Source: Bombyx mori (Eukaryota > Arthropoda > Insecta > Lepidoptera > Bombycidae). From it: a stretch of 64,000 bases of DNA. This document shows, piece by piece, positions 33,000 to 45,625 of the stretch. The notes beneath the pieces were generated by a model that searched no databases, was not told where the DNA came from, and was given only the letters and a program-made list of their open reading frames with translations. Location of the stretch: positions 4,920,501 through 4,984,500 of the forward strand of contig NC_085132.1 in NCBI RefSeq assembly GCF_030269925.1. The letters are read 5' to 3'. Position numbers and translations under genes: made by a program. Numbering within the stretch: position 1 is the first letter of the stretch; each line of letters begins with the position of its first letter.

Positions 33000-33243
33000 T
33001 ACTGGTGTTAGGACCTCTTCTGAGTCCGCACGGGTAGGTACCACCACCCTGCCTGTATCTGCCGTGAAGCAGTAATACGTTTCGGTTTGAAGGGCGGGTC
33101 AGCCGTTGTAACTATACAGAGAACCTTAGAACTTATATCTCGAGGTGGGTGGCGCATTTACGTTGCCAATGTCTATGGGCTCCAGTAACCACTTAACACC
33201 AGGTGGGCCGTGAGGTCGATCACCCATCTAGCAATAAAAAAAA
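33000..33243 (+). repeat. BMC1-like tail, complete
   Basis: ACTGGTGTTAGGACCTC to CACCCATCTAGCAATAAAAAAAA, all blocks in order. Confidence 0.85.
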
Positions 33244-33461
33244 GTGATTCCTGTAGCTGTTGTAAGGACTGCTGTCGTAAGCTGTTGTAATTTAATCAGT
33301 CATCAGCGCAACCACGACTACTTCAACAAGAGTTGCCTGATTAAGAAAAAGAAGACGATCATCTAACCTAATGGAATTAAACAAAACATTTCTAATCAAT
33401 TAAAACATCACCGAAATGACTTAGAGGCGTTTGATCAAATGTAAAATTCTTGTCATCTCAC

Positions 33462-33715
33462 CTTTTTAATTTTTATTTTATTGCTTACATGGGTGGACGA
33501 GCTCACAGCCCACCTGGTGTTAAGTGGTTACTGGAGCTCATAGACATCCACAACGTAAATGCGCCACCCACCATGAGAAATGAGTTCTAAGGTTACAACG
33601 GCTGCCCTACTCTTCAAACCGAATCACATTACTGCTTTACGGCAGAAATAGACGGGGTAAGTACCACCTACTTACCCTTGCGAATTCATAAGAGGTCCTA
33701 CCACCAGCACCTTAC
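33462..33715 (-). repeat. BMC1-like tail, inverted
   Basis: TTTTAATTTTTATTTTATTGC then GGGTGGACGAGCTCACAGCCC to AGGTCCTACCACCAG, with loss of TCTCAGTATAG. With 33000..33243 it forms an inverted pair separated by about 220 bp. Confidence 0.82.
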
Positions 33716-34238
33716 GGCAACCCTGATGTCAAAATTTATTCAAAATGAATAAAAGTTCCATTGTTGATATAATATCTAAATATATAAATCTTTGAACATA
33801 TATAATGTAAATGTAACCAGTATTATTTCAAATTTATGAAGCATAGCGCAGTCTAAGAATTAATTTAAAGTGAATTCTAAATCATCGGCAAGCCCTAATG
33901 AAGTCAAGAAACCGTTCTGTAATAATTTGTATAACCTAATTACCGTAGTTATACTAGTTTAGTTGCAGGTTTCCTTACAAAGTATTCGCTCTAACGAGGC
34001 GAGCCGAGGCGAGGCTAGGGATGATATCACGAGGCAGTTAATACCGTCTGATGTCTCAATACCTCCCAGTGCGCGAGCCTATTATTTCAGTCGCACACGA
34101 TGTCGACTCTAGATGGGTTTATATGGAGACGGCTTCATTTTTACGATGACGCGAGACGAGAATATATACGCTGAGATAATTATATATTACGATAATTTAA
34201 TATATTATATATTTTGTATGAAAGCGTGTTTGGATGGA
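33716..34238. other. No gene recognised
   Basis: AT-rich, with a GC patch GAGGCGAGCCGAGGCGAGGC near 33996; no supported feature. Confidence 0.45.
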
Positions 34239-34682
34239 AGCAATTTTTTTTTTGCTTAGATGGGTGGACGAGCTCACAGCCCATTTGGTGTTAAGTGGTT
34301 ACTGGAGCCCATAGACATTTACAACGTAAGTGCGCCACCCACCTTGAGATGTAAGTTCTAAGGTCTCAGTATATATTAGTTACAACGGCTGCCCCACCCT
34401 TCAAGCCGAAACGCATTACTGCTTCATGGCAGAAATAGGCAGGGTGGTGGTAGATACCCGCGTGGACTTACAAGAGGTCCTCCACCAGTAATTACGCAAA
34501 TTATAATTTTGCGGGTTTGATTTTTATTACACGATGTTATTCTTTCACCGTGGAAGTCAATCGTGAACATTTGTTAAGTACGTATTTCATTAGAAAAATT
34601 GGTACCCGTCTGTGGGATTCGAACACTGATGCATCGCTAGATACGAATACACCGGACGTCTTATCGTTTAGGCCACGACGAC
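34239..34682 (-). mobile_element. Full-length tRNA-headed SINE with BMC1-like tail, inverted
   Basis: Poly(T), inverted tail to CCTCCACCAGTAATTACGC, middle module GTGGAAGTCAATCGTGAACA, inverted B box GGGATTCGAAC and head end GTCTTATCGTTTAGGCCACG. Same order as 9514..9938 on the other strand. Confidence 0.82.
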
Positions 34683-34967
34683 TTTTTGCTGCGAATCGAG
34701 CAGACGGAACGAGAGTACGCTCATATATTGTAACTTTTGTAAATAGTATCAGTAATAAGCAGTAACTTGTGACTGTTAGATTACCAAAGTACTGTGTATA
34801 TATCATTTACGCTCTCTTTTATAATTACTGTATCCATCTGTTTGTTTGGGTGTTTGTAAGCAAATTTACCCACTATTACACGATTGTGACCTTGACTTTG
34901 GCCGTGTTCATATACGTATATTCTTAATTATAATCATGTGCGTATATTGCTGGTTGCATACATCTTT

Positions 34968-35347
34968 TTCGTCACTTTCTTCATTACGGAAGGTCGTGTC
35001 CTTGAATCTTGACCGTGGCTTGTCTCGTGAGCTGGTTCCACCTCGTCCGGTAGTCAACTTCTCGTAGAGCGGTTGTGACTGGTAGCCTAGTTAAGAGTGG
35101 TTATTTGGTTACACCAGCAGCTAGGTGATCGGCCGCGGGGTCTTTTTCTTTGACCTTGCCCGTCACAATCACTTTGTCTAAGTTATCTGGCTGTTGTTGG
35201 GCAATGTGACCGACGTAGCTAAGAATCCTGTGGTAGCAGATTGTTGAGAGCCTAACTCGGATGCGAAGCTGATCTAGAATAGACTTATTTGTCCTCTTGG
35301 CCGCCTACGGAATTCGGTGTATTCGTCTCCAGCACCACATTTCAAAC
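34968..35347 (-). pseudogene. RTE-clade LINE C-terminal fragment, decayed
   Basis: The minus strand starts FEMWCWRRIHRIP and a stop, then in shifted frames traces of NKSILDQLRIRVRLSTICY, RILSYVGHIAQQQPDNLDKV and VTGKVKEKDPAADHLA. The block order matches 39838..41097, with several frame changes. Confidence 0.65.
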
Positions 35348-37139
35348 GTGTAATAGAGGAGGTTATACAAAAAAGTAATTATTGTGAAAATAGTTTTTAA
35401 TAAAAATATAGGGAAATGAAATAAAGTAGATTCATTTGAAAATGGAATTAATTGGAATGAAACTGAATGAAATGGAATAATGATAATCATGGAATAATGT
35501 CATCTAGCGCCTTAAACTACGATTCCCTGCCCTATAAGAACCAGAATCTGATATAAATACTTATAAACTTTTAAATATATACATAGATATTTCATATTAA
35601 AGTAATATTTAATAATCAGCTCCCATAAAATTACCTATTTATTACAGGACTGTTTGCCTGATATGGGTATCGAATTCACGAACTTCAGATCGAAAAATTA
35701 AAAGTGCTCTTTCCATATTAGTCTACGTTCTCCAATTTAATCTATACAAAAGCGTGGTGCATGGTGATACCTCTACAATGCAGTTTATGTGTTGCTCTTC
35801 ATGCATGCATTCATTGTTAGCTAAACGGTCTACAACCACGTTTTGTTAGAGAATATTCAACCTAACGTAGTTGACACAGTTTTGTTTTTTCAATACAAAT
35901 TTTACAAGGTTAACCCCGATCACACCGTTTATATTTTGAAATTTCAATGATAGACATAGAGTGAAAGTTTCAATATCAGAGGGTGTAGTTACGACATTTT
36001 GGACCTGTAAAATCGATGTCTAAAGATTGTAGCCGTAAGGAAAATTGAACGGTCATAAGCGCCGTATTAACGCAAGGGAGGTTAGTTTCTGCGCGGTTCG
36101 AAATATGGTTTTATGTAAGATGTTATCTAACTTGTTGTGGGTTAATAAGGGCTTAGTCGGAAGACTAGCTGGTGTGAGGTAAGGTGAATTGCGAGAAAGT
36201 AGCGCTATTTGCTACCGTATCGCGCGCCATCGCGAAATAAGAGGCGTTGAACATTTTGGAACATAGTCACTGAATTGTCAATTCTAGCCTTTTGGATTTT
36301 GGACGAATCATATTTTACATAAGTAAGTATAAACGGTATCTGCTGTGAACCTTTTTTAATTAAAATTATATACATTTAACATGAAGTTTTATGGGTAGTA
36401 ATATTCATCCACCAATTTCTTTACAACAACACATGAGTAAAATATTAATGAGTATTTAAAAAAATATATTTAAATAAAATGTTCACCACATCTGCAATCG
36501 GATACGACGTCAAGTCTGCCGTACGCATCCGTCCAATCAGCTGCATTATATGTTAATAAGATTCAATACAGGATTTTGCACGAAACAATCTAAAACCAGT
36601 ATAATTTGAACCTTAATTTCATAATACTGACGTGAATTCATTAACAGTATTACTGGTTAGTTTCTTATTAATCACATACATATGTATGTACTAAATATCG
36701 TTTCTTATTATTACGTACCAACGTTTATATTTAATAATTTATTTATATATTTATTTATTTAAGCTTCGAATTGGACCAGAATCTCGATTGCATCATCCCA
36801 GACAAAGGCACGTAGTATTGGATTTTCAACTTGAATATCGATATTGTGTACGGCACCGAAAATATAAAATAAGCTACCTGATGCTATAAAAAAAGACAAA
36901 TTATTTTTAGTTAAAAAGAACTTGAAAAAATTGTTAACCTTAAGATATTATTATACCTACAGTTAACGATTTTTTAAATGATAAATCATTGTGTTAATTT
37001 TAAATTCGCTTCTTTCTGTTCTTTGTTTTTGTTTTCTATAACTAATTCTTATTCAATTAATTTATTTTATTGTTTGATATTTTAATTAATAAATATATTT
37101 AGTGACTGCATTTAATGTAAATAATTTTGAATAATATTT
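35348..37139. other. No gene recognised
   Basis: About 1.8 kb of AT-rich DNA, no repeat that I recognise except simple (ATTT) runs near 36745-36765. Confidence 0.4.
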
Positions 37140-37245
37140 GCACGCCGACCCGGTAGAAACACGCTGTTCTATAAAATAACTATTAACAACTTTGTAAACC
37201 GTGTTTTAGCTAATAAAGTTTGATTTGAATTGATTTGATGAGGGA
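37140..37245 (+). repeat. Possible LINE 3' end
   Basis: CACGCCGACCCGGTAGAAAC is followed by GCTAATAAAGTTTGATTTGA and ATTGATTTGATG, resembling CR1-type LINE 3' ends that finish in (ATTTG)-like repeats. Recognition is from memory. Confidence 0.3.
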
Positions 37246-37339
37246 ATGCTAAACTCATTACGAAATGCAACTTAAAAGCGCAGTCTATAAAATTTTCCAT
37301 TAGTTTGTCTCAATGCCGCCATCCATCTTCGGTCGAAAT

Positions 37340-37860
37340 CTCAATTATATATAACGGTTATTCCACCCTTCAATTCGGAACCAATGACTTCGCGGCATAC
37401 CTACATGTTTTGGGCGAGGGCGGCTTTGCTTTGCACCGTCGTCTGGGTAATACATATATGTAATTAGCAGTGGCCATGATAAGGACGATATAGTGTCGTG
37501 CCGCTTTTTCAAAGTAGCCTTTTGACGCTTCTTTAAGATACTTACGTATCGATACTAGCCTTAGGCCGTCGTGAAGATTATCATTCCTCATATACCACGA
37601 TGCTACGACGTCTATGCTCTTAGCAGGACAGATGTTGCCACATTCTTTCAAGCTAGTCCCGTGAGCTCGTCCACCAGTCATGGTGTCAAAATACCCTTTC
37701 GGGGCTACTGACAGGCAAAAAAGTAGATTCAAGACTTAGACCTCGTGCCTCAAGATGGGTGTCGGCATTCAGCAAGTTGTCCATGGACTTCAATAACAAT
37801 TGAAAACCAGGCGAGCCGTCTTAAACACCCGTTAACGCAATAAAAAGAAAAATGAGTAAT
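37340..37860 (+). repeat. Decayed Bm1-like and BMC1-like pieces
   Basis: About 37655-37725 reads CTAGTCCCGTGAGCTCGTCC ... GGGGCTACTGACAGGCAAAAAA, a Bm1-like 3' end. About 37740-37850 reads CTCAAGATGGGTGTCGGCATT ... AACGCAATAAAAAG, a BMC1-like 3' end. Both are heavily mutated. The 120-codon minus-strand frame over this stretch is an accident of repeat sequence. Confidence 0.45.
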
Positions 37861-38688
37861 TACTATTCCAGAGCGACTACTCAACCAGAATTTGAAGTTT
37901 CAAGGTAATCCATTGATTTTACCTCGATAATATACTTAGTACACTTTTCAAAATAAAGCTAGTTCGGTCCATGCCTTTTTTGTTCCTGCTTGTTTCTATC
38001 GATAAAGTAAACAAAAAAGAAAAAAAAATATCAATCTATGTTTCCCACCTAAGAAACGGTTGCTATAATTTACAAACACAATCGTTCTTCCACGAAATTA
38101 TTGACTTATCAAAAACAGAAAAATTCCTTAGGGCCAACGTCGGTGCCTTTGTCGCTGTGCGAGATAAAAATCTTCATAATGTTTCAATTAACCAGTAGCC
38201 AGTATTTATTGGGGACACGGGAGGCTCAGTTCATTAATTTTATTACCTGCTTACTAGGTATGCGAAAGAAAAAAAATAATAATTTAAATAAGGTCTCATC
38301 GTGCCGAATCCTTGTTAAATAATAATTAATTGGAACGTCCTCAATGATTTCTTTGTATTTCTAATAAAATGCAGAGTGTATTTACTTTTCGTCAACTTGT
38401 GACAATAAGAAAGGGTTCTACAAAAACAAATAGAAAAATAGTCAAGAAAAAATTTAAAAAGATGAGTTCACATGAATTCATAAATGATATGAATTGTTTT
38501 AAAGTTTTAGGGTATAGACAGACGTAATTGTATTTTTATCATTAATGAGATAGTAAAAATGATTCTCAGAGCTGTTTGACCAAACCCAAAGAGAGACGGT
38601 CTATAAGGACGGTTTACAGGACGGTGTCGAGGGAAATTGGTAACTAGGTAGGCCACTTATAGAAAATCCAACATAAACAAACATTTTT
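37861..38688. other. No gene recognised
   Basis: AT-rich, no supported feature. Confidence 0.45.
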
Positions 38689-38933
38689 ACTGGCAGTAAG
38701 ACCTCTTGTGAGTACGCACGGTTAGGCACTTACTACCTTGCCTATATCTGCCTTGAAGCAGTAGTGCGTTTCGGTTTGAAGGGCGGGGCAGCCGTTGTAA
38801 CTATACTGAGACTTTAGAACTCACATCTCAAGGTGAGTCGCGGCATTTACGTTGTAGATATCTATGGGCTCCGGTAACCACTAAACACAAGGTGGGCCAT
38901 AAGCTCGTTCACCCATCAATGCAATAAAAAAAA
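38689..38933 (+). repeat. BMC1-like tail, complete
   Basis: ACTGGCAGTAAGACCTC to CACCCATCAATGCAATAAAAAAAA, all blocks present. Confidence 0.82.
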
Positions 38934-39215
38934 ACAGAATGAATTCACCAAACTAAACTTAAACTATCGTATTTGTATTCTTAGTGAACTCGTAAATATG
39001 TAGACAAATGTCAGCCGCCCCCTCATTCCTTTAAGAATGTAGATACTCGTATTTACCCCTATGATAAATGTCTTGTTACAAAAAAAGAGAAATACATAAT
39101 CGAACAGTTTATTGGCATCATCGTTCTTTTATAGACTAAATGAAGGAGGTAATATATAGGTCATTGGTATGCGGATTTACGTCAAACGGAATTACCTAAA
39201 CAATCTTGGTGTTTA

Positions 39216-39787
39216 TCTATATATTAATAATACGTGAAGCAAAAACTTTGTATCCCTTTTTACGAAAATTGCGCGGACTGAGGAGTATGAAATTTTCCAC
39301 ACTTATAGAGAATATAGAGAAGAAGTGCACAATGCTAATATTTTTTTAAAACAAATCATAAAAGATACATTAAATCAATAAAGAAAACATTAGACACACT
39401 ACATACCATATATTTGACGCACACAGGCATGCATACTATTTACTGTCAAACTTTTGTTCTTGACGTCTGTTGTCAAATTGAGAATAGATTAAATATTGTT
39501 TGTCTTTATTAATATTTTTTTATAGTTTACTCTTGGCGAAATTTGTGAATATAGAAGTATAAAATACAATTATAATAGTGATCCGGTGGTAGATTCTGCG
39601 AAGCACTGCTCTTGCTAGGGCGGTGTTAGCAATTCTCCGGTTTGAGCCCCGTGAGCTCACCTACACAAGCTAGGGTACGCTGAAATAGCCTCTCAAGGCT
39701 ATCAGCATAGGTAGGAAAAAAAAAGAAGGTACAAACTTACAATTCCAATTAATTATAGTCGAATTTCGACTACTGCGGGGCCTCTAC
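39216..39787 (+). mobile_element. Non-autonomous Helitron, family A, interrupted by Bm1
   Basis: A|TCTATATATTAATAATACGTG to GCGGGGCCTCTAC; the final G of CTAG is replaced, so the end is mutated. The hairpin TAGTCGAATTTCGACTA is intact. A Bm1-like SINE 3' part splits it between AATAATAGTG and TACAAACTTACAATTCC. Confidence 0.85.
39581..39726 (+). repeat. Bm1-like SINE 3' half nested in a Helitron
   Basis: ATCCGGTGGTAGATTCTGCG to GCATAGGTAGGAAAAAAAAAG. It is 5'-truncated, with uninterrupted Helitron sequence on both sides, so it inserted after the Helitron. No clear target duplication. Confidence 0.85.
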
Positions 39788-39837
39788 TTTCTTTAATTTC
39801 TTGAACGCTTCTATTTGATAGCGTGTATTCACGAGTT

Positions 39838-41097
39838 TCGTGTATTCGAGTATTCGATACTATCTGAACTGGCAAATACCACAGGAACAGGCGGGTTTTG
39901 TAAAGGGCAAAGGTACCCGTGAGCAAATTCTAAATATTCGCCAATTGATTGAAAAGGCCTACGAGTTCAACACACCCACCATCTTTTGCTTTATCGACTA
40001 CAGTAAAGCCTTTGACTGTGTTGTGTGGTTGAACCTATGGAAGGTACTTAGTGAACTGGGAGTACCTCTACACCTCGTTGCCCTCATCCGCTCTCTATAC
40101 CTGGACAATCAAGGAATGGTAAAGGTCGAGAACTGCACATCAGCGCTTTTTGGTTTCGGTAAAGGGGTAAGACAGGGATGTATCCTGTCCCCTATTCTCT
40201 TTAACGCCTATGGAGAGTACATAATCAGGCGGGCATGTGAAGGTTGGGAGGGTGGAGTCACAATAGGTGGCACTAAAATAACCAACCTCCGCTACGCAGA
40301 TGACACCACACTCCTTGCTGCAAGTGAAATCGAGATGGTGAACCTCCTTGCTCGGATTGAGAACATCAGTTTGCTGTTGGGTCTAAAAGTCAATCACAGC
40401 AAAACCAAAGTGATGATTGTAGATCGAACCAACAGCCTTGAACTAACGGGAACGCTGAACCTTGACATCGTGAGCGACTTCGTCTACCTAGGGTCTAACA
40501 TTAATAACACGGGATCATGCGAAAAAGAGATAAGGAGACGTATAGGGATGGCCAAAAATGCAATGTCCCAGCTGCATAAGATATGGAGAGACCGTAACAT
40601 CACGCGAAAAACTAAAACCAAATTGGTGAGTTCGCTAGTTTTCTCCATATTCAGTTATGGCGCGGAGACCTGGACAATGAAGAAGGCCGACAGAGACCGA
40701 ATAGACGCTTTTGAAATGTGGTGTTGGAGAAAAATGCTACAGATTCCATGGACCGCCTTTCGCACCAACGTGTCTATTCTGAGAGAGCTTCATATCAAAG
40801 CCAGACTGTCCACTATATGCCTTCGTAGGGTGCTGGAATTCTTCGGACATATTGCTCGTAAAGAGGGTCACAATCTTGAACAGCTGATGGTGACAGGAAA
40901 GGTAGATGGCAAACGTCCCAGAGGACCCAGTCCCACGAGATGGTCGGACCAAGTACGATCTTCTCTGAGCATCAATTTCCATAATGCCCTTCATGAAGCA
41001 AAGGATCGCGGCAGATGGAGGGAAGTCGTATGGGAGAAACTGATGCAGCGGGGGAGTCTCGACCCTCAGTAATGAGGAAAACGACGCGAGGAGGAGG
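39838..41097 (+). mobile_element. 5'-truncated RTE-clade LINE with 11-bp TSD
   Basis: ATTCACGAGTT occurs at 39827..39837 and 41098..41108, exactly bracketing the element. The 3' UTR is only about 25 bp after the stop, a known RTE feature. The element lies 50 bp downstream of a Helitron. Confidence 0.85.
39840..41072 (+). pseudogene. RTE-clade reverse transcriptase, N-terminus missing
   Basis: About 410 codons remain open. In order: QEQAGFVKGKGTREQILNIR (about 15-34), the first catalytic block FCFIDYSKAFDCV (49-61), GVRQGCILSPILFNAY (109-124), the catalytic YADDTTLL (152-159), then KTKVMIV, YLGSNINNTGSCEKEI, YGAETWTM, DAFEMWCWRKMLQIPWTAFR, FFGHIARKEGHNLEQL and GPSPTRW. The last blocks match BovB/RTE proteins. 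The apurinic endonuclease domain and the first part of the polymerase are gone through 5' truncation; there is no ATG at the open frame's left edge (GTG). The remaining frame has no internal stop, pointing to recent insertion. Reverse transcriptase copies the LINE RNA at a nicked target; this copy cannot. Confidence 0.92.
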
Positions 41098-41162
41098 ATT
41101 CACGAGTTAGAGAGTTTACTTACATTTCTGATCCTGCGCACAGAATGGAAAGCAGTCGACGT

Positions 41163-41492
41163 CGCCCCAAACACGTCATTTCGGATCCTCCCGATCCACT
41201 AACGGTGCTTTTAGGTACATCAAGCACCGATCACCGTTCTCGTCGAACCCGTTACTTGCGACGAAGGGCTCGACAAGTAAATTAAGCCATAGGCACAGCC
41301 CACTGAGTTTCTCGCCGGATCTTCTCAGTGGGTCGCGTTTCCGATCCGGTGGTAGATTCTGCGAAGCACGGCTCTTGCTAGGGTTCGTGTTAGCAACGTC
41401 GTCAGGTTTGAGCCTCGTGTGAAGTAGCTCAGCTACTTGTTAAGGTTACGCTGAAATACCCTCTCAAGTATCTCAGCTTCGGTAGGAAAAAA
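41163..41492 (+). repeat. Bm1-like SINE, full length
   Basis: CCCCAAACACGTCATTTCGG to CAGCTTCGGTAGGAAAAAAAA, the best full copy in the window; a small duplication AGTAGCTCAGCTACTTG lies near its 3' end. Confidence 0.88.
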
Positions 41493-43425
41493 AAGAGAGA
41501 GTAAGTGTTGTTTTTGCAAAGCTTTAAATGTATGTCGATGTCGTGTATTAAATATGTAAAATTATCTATAGTTGATAAATCACCTTAGTCATCTCCTGCG
41601 ACCAAAGAAATATAAACCTTCTAGTTTCCCTATATTCATTATTATAAAACTTTTAAAAAGAATGTTATAGTTTCGATGTAATGTCAGCACCGTGCACAAC
41701 AGAAGTTTTTTTTTTTTAGAACAGCCAGCTGCAAACTCGAATTAATTCACTTGTAGGTAATTGGATTTATTGCTTACCTCTTCGCATATTTCCAAATCCT
41801 ATGGCCGGCCCGTTGCTAATTACGTCGCGTTCAGGTATTTTAACAGTATTTATCGGCCCAGTCGCCATCTTAATTCAGGGCTAAGTGGGCATTATCTCGG
41901 ATTATCGTCATTCTTGTTTTAAATGGTTATAACACATTTTGTAATGAAAATATAATAAACAAAATAAATAGATTAATTCATCTTATGTTCGTTGTGTTAA
42001 TTGTTTGTAGCTACTTATTAGTTTTTATCTTTTTTGTTTATCGAAACAATTATCAATGTTTTATTAGGTTAATTATAATGTTCGTGTGATGCTTTATGTT
42101 TAATTTTTACTTTCGTTACTAAATATTGATGGACGTATATAATTTTAAAGGCGTTATGCACGACCTGTTTTTAATTTATATGAAATTTGGTAAGTAGCTT
42201 TAATTATTATGTATACTGATTATTGATTCTTTCCAAACAAAATTTCCCTTTAAAATCTTCGCAATTACTATTTACCTATATTTTGAAATTGAGATTGAGC
42301 GGCCCTATTCGATCTGGCGTCTACAGCGACCATTCCCTTTAACTCCTCTCGAGGGCTGCCGCTGTATTTGACATACTGGCTTGGAAACTAAAAGTTATTA
42401 ACAGAAAAAAAAACGGTGCGCGTGCAACTTGGTGCACGTGAATGAAGTGAAACTTCTTTTTCGATGTGTGGTATTGTGGTCTCCTTGGTTTTTCATACTT
42501 AAATCAGATTGCTCTTGTAAGAGGGAATGCTGTGTATAAGAGATGCCACATATTTTAAATTATAGATAGAAAAATAAATATGTATAAATATATTGAAATA
42601 CTTCATTAAAATATATTTTTTAAAAGTTAAGTGCAAAAAAAATGTCTGCTATAGTTTGACATTTTTTTTTTTTTTTTTGGCCCACCCTAATAAATACAGA
42701 ACTATTAATAAATCTTTAGCTCATTCATCTATCTATACTAACACAATCTATACTACACATACTACACACATCTATACTAACAAAAATGCAAAATCCGTTA
42801 TTTCATTTGCAAATTCATTCTTACAGTATTTAAAAAATATGCCTGAACTATTAAAATAAAACTAAAATATATATACCTACTTTATTTCAGTTTACACTAA
42901 GAAGCTCCCACCATTTTACTTTCGAGTAACAAAGCTATATTTTATGCAAAACCCTTAAAGGCTCAAAGGGAAATTCGTGACGTACAAGAGAAAATAAACC
43001 GGCGATATATCTCGTTATTATATCCGAAGACAATAGCGCCTGCGTTGTCACATCCAGCGCGCTCCATGCAAATAATCATAAATGAATAAAATAAATAAAA
43101 ATATATGAGACGTTTCGAAGTTGATGTCTTATTTTAAGGATGTGTATGTTTAATACTTGGATGTAGTTTTACTGGATGTGGTTATTTACTTTTATTTTTT
43201 ATTATTATTTTTTTTCATTAAAATAATGTGTCGTTGTTTGATCGAAAGTACCTATAAAATAACCGAATTTAGCAAATGAAAAACAAAAAAAAATATTTAA
43301 TTACAACTACTTTTATGTATTAATCTGATCACGAGAATTGTATACAAAATATCGGAATAATAAAATGAAAATAATAAACTTGAGCTTAAGTCGTAAAACT
43401 TTTTCAATTATGCCTACGACTAGAA
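41493..43425. other. No gene recognised
   Basis: Nearly 2 kb of AT-rich DNA. A T-run at 42662-42679 and a CTATACTAACA-type short repeat cluster at about 42728-42785 are the only structured parts. Confidence 0.4.
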
Positions 43426-43426
43426 A

Positions 43427-43541
43427 GCGGTAGGCAGCGGCTTGGCTCTGCCCCTGGCATTGCTGAAGTCCATGGGCGACGGTAACCACTCACCATCAGG
43501 TGGGCCGTATGCTCGTCTGCCTACAAGGGCAATAAAAAAAA
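43427..43541 (+). repeat. Jockey-like LINE 3' tail
   Basis: GGTAGGCAGCGGCTTGGC, CCATGGGCGACGGTAACCAC, GGTGGGCCGTATGCTCGTC, ending GGCAATAAAAAAAAA. The cleanest copy of this tail. A decayed inverted piece follows at about 43655-43705. Confidence 0.7.
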
Positions 43542-43708
43542 ATTGTCACGATTTTTTTTAATGTAATTGTGATATTAAAGATGTATTGTAGGGATTCAAG
43601 TGCTTTTATTACTTTAAAGGCTGTCAGTACGGCACACCTGGTCAATGTCGTTAGGAATAGCAGCAATGGCAGAGGAATAGCTAAGCTGCTGCCTACTGTT
43701 GTGGACAG

Positions 43709-43925
43709 TTTTTTTTTATTGCTTTGATGGGTGGACTAGCTCACAGCACACCTGGTATTAAGTGGTTACTGGAGCCTATACATCTACGACGTAAATGCGC
43801 CACCCACCTCGAGATATCAGATCTAAGTTCTCAAATATAGTTACAACGGCTACCCCACCCTTCAAATCGAAACGCATTACTGCTTGACGGCAGAAAGAGG
43901 CAGGGTGGTGGTACCTATCCGTACG
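43709..43925 (-). repeat. BMC1-like tail, inverted, 5' end missing
   Basis: TTTTTTTTATTGCTTTGATGG to GGTGGTACCTATCCGTACGG; stops before AGGTCCTACC. Confidence 0.82.
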
Positions 43926-45404
43926 GACAAGAGTACCCAATCTCACTTCCAGGAGTGTCGAGAAAACCGCGCTAGTGACTAAATAAATGAAATAGTTCCT
44001 CACATATCAGGTATTCCTATTGGTCATGCGGTAAAGATAAGTTCAAGGACTTTGATTGCAAACGACAGTACTTTTGGGTGCATCTGTTATTTAAAATGCT
44101 GATATCGCCTTTTCGCATTAAAAGTGTACAATTTCTTAAAATATTCGAAATTAAGTTAATATAGCGTAAACATTTGATATCACCAGTATTTTTCTCGTAA
44201 ATACTGTCAAAAGAGCGTAGTTTATTTTTAGTTTTTTTTAATTACCTATCTTTGACTACTAATATCAAAATTAATACATAATTTTATCTTACTTTAAGAG
44301 ACAGATAATGTAACTGAAAAAAATAAAAAATTAATGTTGAAAAATATGATTAATATCAAAAAGATTACAATGACATGTTAACCCTTTAAACACTCTCCTG
44401 TAAAATTTGTAAGTTTTGAGATTATACAGTTTTAATGCGAGAAGACGATATAGTATCGGTTCAGTTACGAACATTTTCAAAGTCAACTATTTTCTTGGAT
44501 GTTCTCATCTAGAAATTTGAAATCCGTGTACAACCGAGTTATATTGTCGAAACAAGGGGCGCTGTGTCCGTCCGGCGCCATCTTGGAAATGTAACAAATG
44601 CACACACTTTGTAAATAAATACAAGATTAAATGTATGTATTTGTGGCTATAATAATCCACGCTGAGCATGTATTGGTACATGGTTTTATGGAAAATACAG
44701 TAATGCAGAGGTATAAAAGCGTATGGCCGACTATCAAATTAGCAAATACCTTTTAAATATTCTTCTACTTTGTTATAAGTTCATTACGAAAGCTTAAAGT
44801 GAACAAAAAATTTCATTATTTTAGTTATACAAATCAAGTTCTTCATACATGTTTTTTTCGTAATTGCTTAGATAGTCATGTCCCAAGATCAAACCAAACT
44901 ATAGTCACAATACTATAGTAGGCGTCGCACGCTCCGAGTATTAATACATAATGCTTTATAAAAGTTGTTACTATTTTTCATTTCAAAATAACGGTAGTAC
45001 GAACAAAATTTAAAAAAGGAACAGCGAAAATTCTGATGCACGAATCAAAATAAATAAAAGCTAAAGGGAGACACGTTTACCCATACATTTTCCTGCTTAA
45101 TATTCGACCTCGTCGATTTTCGAACGACGATACCCTTATCTCAACAACATAAGCTATATTTTCCAATAGCAGTATGGAAAAATATCTTAGCGTATGCAAA
45201 AGTGGCACTGGCGCGAGTTTTCCGGGCGAAATTGGAAAAATATACCCGTTTTCACAATGGCGGCGGCGCGCGCCAATTTGAATATAGATTAGAAAATGTG
45301 ACGACGTGCAGTCTAATATGTTTTTTTAGGGCTGTGATGCGTCATACTGTATCGATAGTGCTACATCAATTTATTTCTTAAACGTTACATGTACCTTTTA
45401 TTTT
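43926..45404. other. No gene recognised; two GC patches
   Basis: Mostly AT-rich. GGCGCCATCTTGGAAATG near 44574 and CACAATGGCGGCGGCGCGCG near 45256 are GC patches of the kind found near some promoters, but no coding exon could be tied to them. Confidence 0.35.
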
Positions 45405-45407
45405 TAA

Positions 45408-45625
45408 CCAGCGTCCCGCCCTCGCTTCGCTTCGGAAACTGTAATTTATTATTGATTTCTCCACTATTTAATGGATGTTATTATGCACATAAACCTTCCT
45501 CTTCAATTACTCTATCTATTAAAAAAAATCGCATCAAAATCCGTTGCGTAGTTTTAAAGATTTAAGCATACATAGGGACAGACAGATAATATAGGGACAG
45601 AGAAAGCGACTTTGTTTTATACTAT
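45408..45625 (+). repeat. Interspersed repeat, uninterrupted copy
   Basis: CCAGCGTCCCGCCCTCGCTT, TTTAATGGATGTTATTATGC, AAAATCCGTTGCGTAGTTTT to GCGACTTTGTTTTATACTATG. The same sequence recurs at 63144..63770, where a Helitron sits between ATTA and T. Also related to 27934..28164 at its left end. Confidence 0.65.

Noticed and set aside
37370..37732. 120-codon minus-strand frame as a gene
   Set aside because: It covers decayed SINE pieces, so the frame is incidental.
44574..45275. GGCGCCATCTTGG and ATGGCGGCGGCG patches as YY1-type promoters
   Set aside because: No exon, splice site or conserved frame could be tied to them, so a promoter call is not supported.
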